21,908 bases of DNA from Planctomycetota bacterium (GTDB lineage: Bacteria; Planctomycetota; Phycisphaerae; Sedimentisphaerales; Anaerohalosphaeraceae): the NCBI GenBank assembly GCA_019456245.1, contig VRUF01000002.1:651-22558 (forward strand). The letters are read 5' to 3'. The notes under the pieces were generated by a model. It had not been told where the DNA came from and made no database searches. It was given only the letters and a program-made list of their open reading frames with translations. Each line of letters begins with the position of its first letter. The stretch's first letter is position 1. Shown here piece by piece: positions 13,035-20,697 of this stretch. The translations under genes and the position numbers were made by a program.

Positions 13035-13624
13035 TGGCGATAAAGACCCTACCAGAGCGAGTTGCAACAGTTCAGACGGTTGACTTTACAGATGAAAATC
13101 CGGGCGATCCGTTTTTCGAGATAGGCACTTGGGCTGACATCGATGAGGGATTCGAACTCGACGACGGGAACGTCATTGGAAGCGACGTTAATGCGAACGA
13201 GACAGTCTGGTTTTTTGCACATTTCCAGCTGATGCCAGCCGATTTCGTATCTATGGTTTCGTGCACATTTAAGATTAGATATCAAGTAAAAGGACCTCAG
13301 ACGAATTCACGAGCTTTGTTTGGATACTTGGCTGAAGACGTATCAGGCAATCTGCTATTACATGGCCAGGGTGATTCGTGGAAAGATTTGAATATCACGG
13401 AGACATTTTTCATATCGTCGGAAAAGGTGTTTACACCCTGGCCTGTAAACAACACTAAGGCCAGTTGGGACGAAGGCATGTTCCGCTTACATCTCAACGT
13501 CCAGAGGAACAAAGGAGGCGATACAAACGGAATAGAGATCGAGAATATCAGTCTCTTCGGAACCTACGAAGATGGAGTGGAAGAGGTTGAGGGAGAAAAG
13601 ACTCATTTCATGTTGATTTCATAA
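13034..13624 (+). CDS. Beta-rich (lectin/jelly-roll-like) virion protein, unknown role
   Basis: 196 residues with dominant beta pattern (TVWFFAHFQLMPADFVSMVSC, CTFKIRYQVKGPQTNSRALF, EGMFRLHLNVQRNKGGDTNG, IEIENISLFGTYED) and an acidic end. The strand spacing recalls lectin-like or jelly-roll appendage domains. It has no signal or TM. AGAGGATA precedes the ATG. Codons are visibly richer in CG (GAACTCGACGACGGGAACG at about 13155) than those of the genes on either side, which hints at recent acquisition. Function is inferred from fold pattern only. Confidence 0.45.
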   Translation: MAIKTLPERVATVQTVDFTDENPGDPFFEIGTWADIDEGFELDDGNVIGSDVNANETVWFFAHFQLMPADFVSMVSCTFKIRYQVKGPQTNSRALFGYLAEDVSGNLLLHGQGDSWKDLNITETFFISSEKVFTPWPVNNTKASWDEGMFRLHLNVQRNKGGDTNGIEIENISLFGTYEDGVEEVEGEKTHFMLIS

Positions 13625-13630
13625 AAGACA
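13616..13630 (+). repeat. Short direct repeat, left copy
   Basis: ATTTCATAAAAGACA spans the stop of the preceding gene and is matched at 14636-14649 by ATTTCATAAAGACA, a single-base deletion. The two copies closely flank the propeller gene at 13635-14633. Confidence 0.6.
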
Positions 13631-13634
13631 GGCT

Positions 13635-14633
13635 ATGGGTAATTTAGTTGGAAGTAATCTTTGGAGTCCTGCTGTTCATCAAGGCGCAGGTGGAGCGATT
13701 CCTTTTCAGATAATCGCGTATTTCTATGCCTCCGCTATTGATATGAAGGTGTATAAGATCACCGCTGCAGGGGTTATTACAACTTTCAAGGATTACTCTG
13801 GTGTTCCACGAGAGCCGTATGGTTGTGCTGTAGATTCAGATAATGGTAGGCTCTTCGTAATGATGGGAGATACTGCTGCTCAGTATCAAGTAGATAGATT
13901 TGATGATCTTAGTTTAGATAGTGGGGCAACTGCGGCTGCAACTATTTCTTCACATACTGCCCACGGTGGGGAAGGTCGTTATGTTTATTCAACTGATGAA
14001 TTAATTTGGGGAACGATTAACGGTACTCCTGATGGTTTTCATAAATATGATGGCAGTCTGACGACATATCTTACTCTCGATACATTAGATGGTAATGATT
14101 GTGAATATTGGCCCCCTGATACTGAAGTCTATGGTGTAGATCAAATAGCTAGTCGATTTCGTTCTGGAGAATTAGACGGAACAAGTTGGGCCATTATTGG
14201 TGGAGTGACTTCGGGCAATGAAACGTCGATGCTGGTTCCACCGGCATATCTGATGGGAGCTACAGAATACTTGATGATTGGCGAAAGTCTAAGTGGTCGC
14301 ATCGATCGTTATACAAGTCGAACAGCTCCGGGCTCACGCCTGACTTGGTTAGATACCACGGCGGCTGCTTCAGATATCCAATTACAAATCAGATGTATTC
14401 GATTTGACTACGCAAACAATAAAATTATATTCATTGGTCACGATAATGCTGGAACTGGTGTTTTCGGGCTCTATTCAATTCCAATACAAGAAGGAGCGCA
14501 AACTGAAGGTAACATTGTTCTACTTGCTGATTTTGGGGCCGCAGGGATTGGAGGAACTCCTTTAACAGGGCAAGGATTAGGAATCCATTACAACAGTGAT
14601 CCTTCAGGATTGATGGTGGATGTGCTACCTTAA
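13635..14633 (+). CDS. Second beta-propeller-like protein, putative adhesin or virion decoration
   Basis: 332 residues of beta-repeat pattern, no signal. Candidate blades include MKVYKITAAGVITTFKDY then EPYGCAVDSDNGRLFVMMGD (60-79), RYVYSTDELIWGTINGTPDG, and CIRFDYANNKIIFIGHDNAG near the C-terminus. The arrangement 'x-G-C/I-A/W-V-D-x-x-N/D-x-x-L/F-F/V' also occurs in the 1981-3027 protein (MGIWVDAANDLVYFL), so the two are probably related, though distant. It is flanked by short direct repeats. A sugar- or receptor-binding role is inferred from fold alone; it could also be a structural neck component. Confidence 0.5.
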   Translation: MGNLVGSNLWSPAVHQGAGGAIPFQIIAYFYASAIDMKVYKITAAGVITTFKDYSGVPREPYGCAVDSDNGRLFVMMGDTAAQYQVDRFDDLSLDSGATAAATISSHTAHGGEGRYVYSTDELIWGTINGTPDGFHKYDGSLTTYLTLDTLDGNDCEYWPPDTEVYGVDQIASRFRSGELDGTSWAIIGGVTSGNETSMLVPPAYLMGATEYLMIGESLSGRIDRYTSRTAPGSRLTWLDTTAAASDIQLQIRCIRFDYANNKIIFIGHDNAGTGVFGLYSIPIQEGAQTEGNIVLLADFGAAGIGGTPLTGQGLGIHYNSDPSGLMVDVLP

Positions 14634-14635
14634 TA

Positions 14636-14649
14636 ATTTCATAAAGACA
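14636..14649 (+). repeat. Short direct repeat, right copy
   Basis: ATTTCATAAAGACA lies just after the propeller gene's stop (TAA 14631-14633) and matches the left copy at 13616-13630 except for one base. Confidence 0.6.
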
Positions 14650-14666
14650 AACAAAAGAGGAAAACA

Positions 14667-14882
14667 ATGCCTAAGCACATAGGAAATACCCATACGGACG
14701 TTGGAGGTGGGTTGAATCAGAAGAGCTCTGCTGGGAAGAACTCAACCAACCGAGCCAAAACTGGTTCTAAGAAGATTAGGAACTACGACCCTAAGAACAC
14801 CGCCACAGGTGGTGGTCGTGCTCCTAAGGTCTCGAAGATGTACAGTCCTAGTGGGGACAACACTCCCTCCGCGCCGGTGTAA
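14667..14882 (+). CDS. Small basic, Gly/Ser/Asn-rich protein, unknown
   Basis: 71 residues, low-complexity and basic, without hydrophobic core: GGGLNQKSSAGKNSTNRAKTGSKKIRN then TGGGRAPKVSKMYSPSGDN. It is probably disordered; DNA- or RNA-binding or attachment to a partner are possible, none shown. AGAGGA is well placed before the ATG, so it is likely translated strongly. It is the last gene before palindrome copy 3 and the tail module. Confidence 0.5.
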   Translation: MPKHIGNTHTDVGGGLNQKSSAGKNSTNRAKTGSKKIRNYDPKNTATGGGRAPKVSKMYSPSGDNTPSAPV

Positions 14883-14883
14883 G

Positions 14884-14910
14884 AGAATTGTTCAATAATT
14901 GAACGAATAC
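14884..14910 (-). repeat. 27-bp near-palindrome, copy 3 (before tail module, inverted)
   Basis: Read on the minus strand its arms are GTATTCGTTCAA and TTGAACAATTCT with centre TTA. It differs from copy 2 by 1 base and from copy 1 by 2, both in the centre. It starts 1 base after the TAA of the basic-protein gene and ends 22 bp before the adaptor gene's ATG. A TTTTT tract follows on the + strand, so a terminator-like hairpin is also conceivable. Confidence 0.85.
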
Positions 14911-14932
14911 TTTTTAACTGGTAGGGAGTGCT

Positions 14933-15682
14933 ATGAATCTGCAAGAAGTCAGACTCTGGTTCGTTCAGGAATCTGGTCGGTATGATCTAGTTGTTAGTCC
15001 GTCTGCTGTAACAGATAATGGGGCTGATAAATATGTCAACGCTGGCCAAAGGATGCTTGATCGAATGATGGAGTTTCCTAAGGATGAGGGAGAGTTCTCT
15101 TTCACCATTGCCACTTCTGCTATCTCCACCTCGATCTCTAACGTGATGAGTGTTAGGGCTGTCTCAGTATTTGATACCTCGGATAAAACCATTAGGTATC
15201 TTGAACGGAGAAGTATGAGGGAAATGCGAGAGTTGTATGGAGGTGAGGTCGGGGCATTAGATAACGTTACACCAGGGGAACCGAGGACCTGGTCCCTTGG
15301 TTGGTTGAGGACGAATCTAGCCTCTAACAGTTCAGCTATAGTAGGAGCAACTAAGAAGCTGGTAACGATGCCGCCGGCTGATAGGAGTTATACTATTAAG
15401 GTAGCTGGACTATTTAATACTGCTGTTCTTTCTACCAATACTAGTGTCAGTTTCTGGAGCGACCAGCACCCTGATGTTCTAGTGTTGGCTGCTCTGTACA
15501 GGCTCGAAGTGGGCTATCGAAACTTTGAAGGGTCGAGAGCTCTGTTGGATAACATCATTAAAGAGATTGAACTGATTGATTCCGAGACTGTTGAGCAAAG
15601 CATAGTTGAGAAGGACCAACTGAAAGATAGTCACAGATTCATTAAAGACCCTCTTCGTAGTTACGATAGGCATATTGGATGA
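14933..15682 (+). CDS. Head-tail adaptor protein (gp11/gp4-like), putative
   Basis: 249 residues, helical and beta mixture: VRLWFVQESGRYDLVV, then KYVNAGQRMLDRMMEFP, a beta middle, and DQHPDVLVLAALYRLEVGYRNFEG followed by a helical end. In podoviruses, a 190-260-residue protein of this pattern (N-terminal 'xxxRxYxxxxSGRxDL', 'NxxxRxLDR', C-terminal 'HPxxLxxAAxYxLE') follows the major capsid region and forms the adaptor ring beneath the portal. It is the first gene after palindrome copy 3, with GGGAG just before the ATG, and overlaps the next gene by 4 bp. The call rests on pattern and gene order. Confidence 0.65.
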   Translation: MNLQEVRLWFVQESGRYDLVVSPSAVTDNGADKYVNAGQRMLDRMMEFPKDEGEFSFTIATSAISTSISNVMSVRAVSVFDTSDKTIRYLERRSMREMRELYGGEVGALDNVTPGEPRTWSLGWLRTNLASNSSAIVGATKKLVTMPPADRSYTIKVAGLFNTAVLSTNTSVSFWSDQHPDVLVLAALYRLEVGYRNFEGSRALLDNIIKEIELIDSETVEQSIVEKDQLKDSHRFIKDPLRSYDRHIG

Positions 15683-17208
15683 AGGAATTTCCTTTCATTA
15701 TAGCTGAATCGCTTTCAAGAGGATTGCGACCTGAGGACACCTACCTGAATAAGGAAGGGTATTTAGAAGAGTGTCTTAACATGAAGCCAAATCCTGGTGG
15801 TTTGGTTTCGTACGAGGCACCTACGGATCCTTTCTCCGGCGGTCAGGTTGTTGACTTTCCGTTCCCTCAATTCGTTAGAGGACAAGAGTTAACATTGCTC
15901 TTTGATAAGACAGCAGTGTATGAGTTGGCAACGGGATCTATTCCCTGGACTAAGACTATCCTCTCATTGAATAGTCCTAGTTTACCTAGTTCAACTTCCT
16001 TAATCACACAGGACGGCGTTTGGCATTTCGTAGATCTTGGTCCAGCGTTCTACGCCTTCAACGGCTCTTCCACTGTTTTCAGAACAGGGTTAGATCGGTT
16101 AGAGAGTAGTGCGTCATCCTCCACCTATGTAACCGACAGTGTTACCATCTCCACAGGGTGTGAGCATAAAGGTCGTGTTTACATAGGTGGGCTGGATCAA
16201 TCTAACGTATGGAATAAGCTATGGCAGGAAGTTTTTGCTCAGTGGGAAAAGGAAGCAGGTCTAAAGGAGATAGACCTAATAGCAAATGGACCAGATATAA
16301 ATTGGGTGATGTGGAGCAGCATTGGTGGAGGGGACTTTCCCCTGTGGCTCCTTTATCCCTCAGGGTTCGGCCAACTAAACCTGGGACCATCAAAAGAATT
16401 CGTCCTTGAGAAACTAAGAAGGAATGAGTTCGGCTGGAAACCTATGAAGTTTGAAGGCCAGGTTCATGTTCTGAAACCTCTGGGAGATTTCGTTGTTGCC
16501 TATGGAGCTGATGGTATTGAGGCATTGGAACCAAGAGGACCAGATATGGGCTTCCGAACAATTGCTCAGTTTGGAGTATTAGGTCGTGGAGCCGTTGGGG
16601 GTGACATTAATGGTCATGTCTTTATAGCACAGGATGGAGAGCTCTGGGGGTTATCTCCTACCCTGGAACTTGTTCGGTTCGGCTATAAAGAGTGGTTCTC
16701 CGGATTCTCTAGCGTTTCCACGGCCATTACTCTTAACCCTGTGTGGAGGGAGTTCTTCCTTAGCGATCCTGATACTTCTTATATTTTCCATCCTCAGAAT
16801 GGGTTGAATGAAATACAGGATAGAATAACATCCTCTACCTATTTCAACGGAGTTCACTATGCTCTTGCAAGCAGTGGAGCATCTACTTCCATTAGAGTTT
16901 TAACTGGCGCTCATGACAATGATCGACAGGCCCTCAAATTCATACACAATATTCAAGTTCAGTATCAGGATATCACCAATCTAACTATTGAACTGTTATT
17001 CAGATACAATTCAACCTCTGCATTCTCATCGCTTGGACCTACTTCTGTCAGTCCTTCAGGGATTGTTACATTCAGTTGTACAGCATTGGAGTTCAAAGTG
17101 AGGCTAAGAGGAACCCCTGGATCTAACCCCCGAATCGACCGGCTTGAAGTTCGCTGGAGTCTAGTGGATAAACGAGCCGTTCGAGGATTATTTGGAACTG
17201 AGCAATGA
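15679..17208 (+). CDS. Tail nozzle / tail hub protein (gp12-like), putative
   Basis: 509 residues, beta-rich, starting with EFPFIIAESLSRGLRPEDTY and CLNMKPNPGGLVSYE, the pattern with which short-tail hub and nozzle proteins begin ('xRGLxPxxxYxxxxFLxxCxNxxPxxxGL'). Long propeller-like repeats follow: KGRVYIGGLDQSNVWNKLW, DINWVMWSSIGGGDFP, GHVFIAQDGELWGLSPTLEL. A C-terminal beta-sandwich (TIELLFRYNSTSAFSSLG, FKVRLRGTPGSNPRIDRLEV) ends it. It would form the distal tail tube through which DNA leaves. Order after the adaptor and before the GNAT-like gene agrees. Confidence 0.6.
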   Translation: MKEFPFIIAESLSRGLRPEDTYLNKEGYLEECLNMKPNPGGLVSYEAPTDPFSGGQVVDFPFPQFVRGQELTLLFDKTAVYELATGSIPWTKTILSLNSPSLPSSTSLITQDGVWHFVDLGPAFYAFNGSSTVFRTGLDRLESSASSSTYVTDSVTISTGCEHKGRVYIGGLDQSNVWNKLWQEVFAQWEKEAGLKEIDLIANGPDINWVMWSSIGGGDFPLWLLYPSGFGQLNLGPSKEFVLEKLRRNEFGWKPMKFEGQVHVLKPLGDFVVAYGADGIEALEPRGPDMGFRTIAQFGVLGRGAVGGDINGHVFIAQDGELWGLSPTLELVRFGYKEWFSGFSSVSTAITLNPVWREFFLSDPDTSYIFHPQNGLNEIQDRITSSTYFNGVHYALASSGASTSIRVLTGAHDNDRQALKFIHNIQVQYQDITNLTIELLFRYNSTSAFSSLGPTSVSPSGIVTFSCTALEFKVRLRGTPGSNPRIDRLEVRWSLVDKRAVRGLFGTEQ

Positions 17209-17645
17209 TGTTAAGAATGACCCCCGAACAAATTGGAGAAGCATGGGATTTGATCAGACCTTATATAGCACAAGCCCTTCCACCGACGTTAGGGATAGAT
17301 GCACAGGGAATGACCAATGTTCTCTATTCACTTCTCGCTGAAGAATCACAACTTTGGGCTTATTACGGAAGTGGGGAGGATGTGGAAAGAGGAAAGCCAA
17401 TCGGCCTAATCATGACAGTTATCATGAACGAGCCAGTCTCGAAAGCTAGATACCTATTGATCTATGTCGCACGGACTATTTCTCCCTCGAAACTTGAAGA
17501 CTATGAAGAGGCACTTGATAAACTTAGAACATTTTCCGAGGCCAATAACTGCTCTCAGATTCTTGCATATGTCGAGAATGATACGTATGTTAGGAAACTG
17601 GAGCGGGTGGGCGGCGTCAAAATTTCTAATCTAGTGAGGTTGTAA
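17205..17645 (+). CDS. GNAT-fold-like protein (podovirus gp13-like position)
   Basis: 146 residues in the order seen in many short-tailed phages, between tail nozzle and internal proteins, where T7 has gp13. The N-terminal helix (EQIGEAWDLIRPYIAQAL), LLAEESQLWAYYG, KPIGLIMTVIMNEPVSKARYLLIYVA, EEALDKLRTFSEANNCSQILAYVEND and YVRKLERVGGVK match a GNAT-like arrangement, ending in 'R-x-L-x-x-x-GG/Y'. The Q/R-x-x-G-x-G/A acetyl-CoA loop typical of active enzymes is not apparent, so it may be a structural GNAT relative. The start at ATG 17205 overlaps the previous stop; ATG 17217 is an alternative. Confidence 0.6.
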   Translation: MMLRMTPEQIGEAWDLIRPYIAQALPPTLGIDAQGMTNVLYSLLAEESQLWAYYGSGEDVERGKPIGLIMTVIMNEPVSKARYLLIYVARTISPSKLEDYEEALDKLRTFSEANNCSQILAYVENDTYVRKLERVGGVKISNLVRL

Positions 17646-19291
17646 TGGGTGGTGGTGGAGCTTCAGGAGATGTCAGATTTCCTCCTTATATAGAAGATGC
17701 TCATGCTTATCTCTACGCTGGAGTAGATGTAGATGATAAGGGTAAGTTTCTAACTTCAGGTTGGACAAAACCTAGTCAGGATATTACAGCACTTCTCAAT
17801 ACTCTATGGGGAACGAATCCCTACACTACGTTTGGTTGGACTGATCCTGCTACTGACTTAGCAGCATCTAAGAGCCAGTTTGATCTATTTTTCAATGCTG
17901 TCACGGGCTATGATAGGAGTAACTATGCTAGCTATATAGCTGATGCCATTCTCGCTATAGGAAATCCAACGACAGTTCCTATTGCTGAATTATCCTATAA
18001 CTTGTCAACCTCTGCCTTATCAACTCCTCAAGCTCTTTACCCAACCTATGCTGGAGTAGGTAGAATAGAGGCTGCATCTGGATTGACTAGCATGTTCACT
18101 GCGGTTCAACCTGATGTTCGGTTATTAATTCCAGATGCCGCTTCAGTTGCCATAGCCGCTGCGAACCTACAAACAGCAGCCGCCTCAACTCTTTGGCTAT
18201 CCTTAGTTACAACTGTCAGCTCGAAACTGAGTCAGTGCAATATTCCTAAGAATGCCAACCTACTGAGTATCCTAACGAAGGCTGCTCAGGATGCTGAGAC
18301 CAATCTTAGTAATGCTATCACAATAGCTAAAAGGTTCATATCTGAGGGGAATCTGCAAGAGGTTATTGATGGGTTCTCAGGAAGAAGGGAGATAACGTTT
18401 GCCCAGCAACACAGACAGTATGCTGGACAGATGGCTGATATTAATGCTATTAACTCAACGGGATTCCTTTTTGGAACTGCTATCCTGAGGGCAGAACAGA
18501 TGAGAGAGGTTAGTGAGTTCGATGCTAACCTATCCTTGAACCAATTCAATCAAGGTATAGCAACCTATATTCGTATCCATGCTGATGCTCTGACAGCAGG
18601 GTTAGGTGTTGAGCAACAGAATGCTCAGGCCCATAACCGTTTACTTGAAGGGTCTATACAACTACTTTCAGGCCTCACTCTCAGAGGAGAGATTCTACCA
18701 TCTGAACTTGTCAGAATGTACGGTCAATTCTTTGTCTCTGAACTGGGAATGTTCGACTCCAATCTGAGAGATGCTACTGGAAACTCAACTAGACTGTTTA
18801 GCCTCTTTTCAGGAGATCAACTTGAACGAGACTCTCAACTTGCTCGATTCTCTTTAGAGGCAGATAGAGTGAATAAGTTAGCGAAAGAGCAACGTTACAC
18901 AACAGGATTAAATCAGATCCAGCAACTGATAACGAATAGGACTGAGTTTGAGAGGATGGCTGCTAGCTTATTAACAGAGCAGAATCGAATGAAGATTGTT
19001 GCTACTGATGAATATGACTCTCATATCAACGATACTGAGGTTGAAGAGGATCTGTGGGACATCACTGTAGCTAGACAGGCAGCTGATATCATGGTCGCCC
19101 CTGCTGGTATGAGTGCCGCTATTCCTAAGAAGCCAAGTAAGGCAGCGAGTGCGTTGGGTGGAGCATTACAAGGTGCTGGTGCTGGTGCTACGACTGGAGC
19201 TGCTATTGGAGCGGCTGGTGGACCTATTGGAGCAACTGGTGGAGCTATCATTGGAGGAGTCATAGGTGGAGTCGGAGGACTATTACAATAA
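17645..19291 (+). CDS. Internal virion/ejection protein with C-terminal Gly-zipper
   Basis: 548 residues, mainly helical with Ala, Ser and Gln, e.g. FAQQHRQYAGQMADINAINS, EFDANLSLNQFNQGIATYIR, and a long helical middle without membrane segments. From about residue 503 to the end comes a Gly/Ala zipper rich in GAG, GGA and GxxxG patterns (LGGALQGAGAGATTG and beyond to VIGGVGGLLQ), the type that inserts into membranes. Internal proteins such as T7 gp14 form the outer-membrane channel and use such segments. It is twice the size of gp14, so the match is by position and composition. GAGGT lies before the ATG. Confidence 0.55.
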   Translation: MGGGGASGDVRFPPYIEDAHAYLYAGVDVDDKGKFLTSGWTKPSQDITALLNTLWGTNPYTTFGWTDPATDLAASKSQFDLFFNAVTGYDRSNYASYIADAILAIGNPTTVPIAELSYNLSTSALSTPQALYPTYAGVGRIEAASGLTSMFTAVQPDVRLLIPDAASVAIAAANLQTAAASTLWLSLVTTVSSKLSQCNIPKNANLLSILTKAAQDAETNLSNAITIAKRFISEGNLQEVIDGFSGRREITFAQQHRQYAGQMADINAINSTGFLFGTAILRAEQMREVSEFDANLSLNQFNQGIATYIRIHADALTAGLGVEQQNAQAHNRLLEGSIQLLSGLTLRGEILPSELVRMYGQFFVSELGMFDSNLRDATGNSTRLFSLFSGDQLERDSQLARFSLEADRVNKLAKEQRYTTGLNQIQQLITNRTEFERMAASLLTEQNRMKIVATDEYDSHINDTEVEEDLWDITVARQAADIMVAPAGMSAAIPKKPSKAASALGGALQGAGAGATTGAAIGAAGGPIGATGGAIIGGVIGGVGGLLQ

Positions 19292-19302
19292 CGGAAAGAA
19301 CA

Positions 19303-20697
19303 ATGGCTATCGGAGATTTTCTACTTCCAGGAGAGCAGGTGTTCACACCACAGATGAGAGCAGCTGGAGTTAGGTTAATTCCTAGTGCTTCAACGCCGCC
19401 CATTAGTGGTCTCAAACAAGGTGGGGGAGCTGCACGAGCTATAGGAACTGCTTTAACTGGGGGTGCTCAGGGACCTACAGTTGGTCCTGCGCAGGCAGGT
19501 GGGGGAGGGAAGAGTATTATAGAGTCAGTACCACCAGATCTTTCATTCTCTGCTGGTGACCTGTTAAGACTGGAGCCTAGGGGAACTCAACCCAGTCCAT
19601 TTGGTCCCCCTGTTCCTAGAGAGTTGCCTGAGGATGATTTCTTAACGCCGGAGAGTATGCTCTCTCCAAGTCAGATAGAAGCGAAGGGAGGTTTCTTTAC
19701 TGGTCTAGGCAAAGCGTTATCAACTCCCGGTGCCGCCAAGTTTCTAATTGGGCTTGGTGCTCAGATTGATCCTAGAGGTCTTAGTCCGTTAGGAGAGATA
19801 GGTCTTAAAGCTGCTGATGCAGAGGCTGAGCGTCAGTTCAGTGAGATGCTCGATATTGTTGGCCCAGGTACTCCTCAGTCGCAAATTCAAATCCCAGGAC
19901 TGACTGCTGAAAGTCGATCTAGAATCTTGGCCGAGAGAGAAGGAAGAGAAGCGAGAGCAACATCAGAGGAAAGAGAGGCTCAACTATTTCCTAGGCAGCT
20001 TGAGGTGTTGGATCAAGATATTGCAACGGGTAGGATTCAAGCTGAGGAAGCTAAGCTTAAACTTGATACTATTAAGAGGTCCATGTTTGAGAGTCTAACT
20101 GGTGGTGGGGCCAAGAGTGCTCAGGAACTCATTAGGCTAGGAGCGAAGGCTATTGGTATTCCACTTGCTGATGATCTGGAGTTGCCCTCTAATTTGACAA
20201 GGGATGAGGCAATGGATATCCTAACTCAGGCGGCGACCACTTTCAGGACTAGATTGAACCTAGCAGGAAGGGGCGAACAGAGGACTATCCTAACTGGAGC
20301 TGCCAGAGATGCTCGATTGAATACTCTGTCTAGTCGCTACCGTAGGATGTTGGAAGTTCTTGAAACTGCTGAGACTGCTGGTTTGAATGAATTTGCTCAA
20401 GCTCAGATCATTAAGGTTGAAGACGAGATCCTGAAACTAGGTGGGGAGATACCAACGGGACAGGAGGCTGCGGAGGCTCTTCCTGCTCTGGATCCTCAGC
20501 AGTCGTTCAACCAGATGCTACAGCAGTTGAGAGAAGGAGGAGCAGCTGATCAAGCGGCGGCTCCATCTGATCAACCCGCGCAAAGTGCTGAGGTCCAAAA
20601 GATGCTTAAGGATCTGAGAAAGAAGGGATTCGTGCCAGAAGACTTTCCAACAACTCAGGACATTATCAACGCACATCAAGCCCTGGTTAAGAAGTAA
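19303..20697 (+). CDS. Internal virion protein, helical, unknown
   Basis: 464 residues. The N-terminus is Gly/Pro rich and probably disordered (GGGAARAIGTALTGGAQGPT), then a short hydrophobic region (GAAKFLIGLGAQID), and helical charged segments (REGREARATSEEREAQLFPR, DIATGRIQAEEAKLKLDTIK). The end is acidic/Gln then basic (MLKDLRKKGFVPEDFPTTQD). No catalytic motif such as a transglycosylase glutamate site can be picked out. Position after the Gly-zipper protein and before a longer partial gene fits the second internal protein. GGAAAGAA precedes the ATG; TAATG overlaps the next gene. Confidence 0.5.
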   Translation: MAIGDFLLPGEQVFTPQMRAAGVRLIPSASTPPISGLKQGGGAARAIGTALTGGAQGPTVGPAQAGGGGKSIIESVPPDLSFSAGDLLRLEPRGTQPSPFGPPVPRELPEDDFLTPESMLSPSQIEAKGGFFTGLGKALSTPGAAKFLIGLGAQIDPRGLSPLGEIGLKAADAEAERQFSEMLDIVGPGTPQSQIQIPGLTAESRSRILAEREGREARATSEEREAQLFPRQLEVLDQDIATGRIQAEEAKLKLDTIKRSMFESLTGGGAKSAQELIRLGAKAIGIPLADDLELPSNLTRDEAMDILTQAATTFRTRLNLAGRGEQRTILTGAARDARLNTLSSRYRRMLEVLETAETAGLNEFAQAQIIKVEDEILKLGGEIPTGQEAAEALPALDPQQSFNQMLQQLREGGAADQAAAPSDQPAQSAEVQKMLKDLRKKGFVPEDFPTTQDIINAHQALVKK

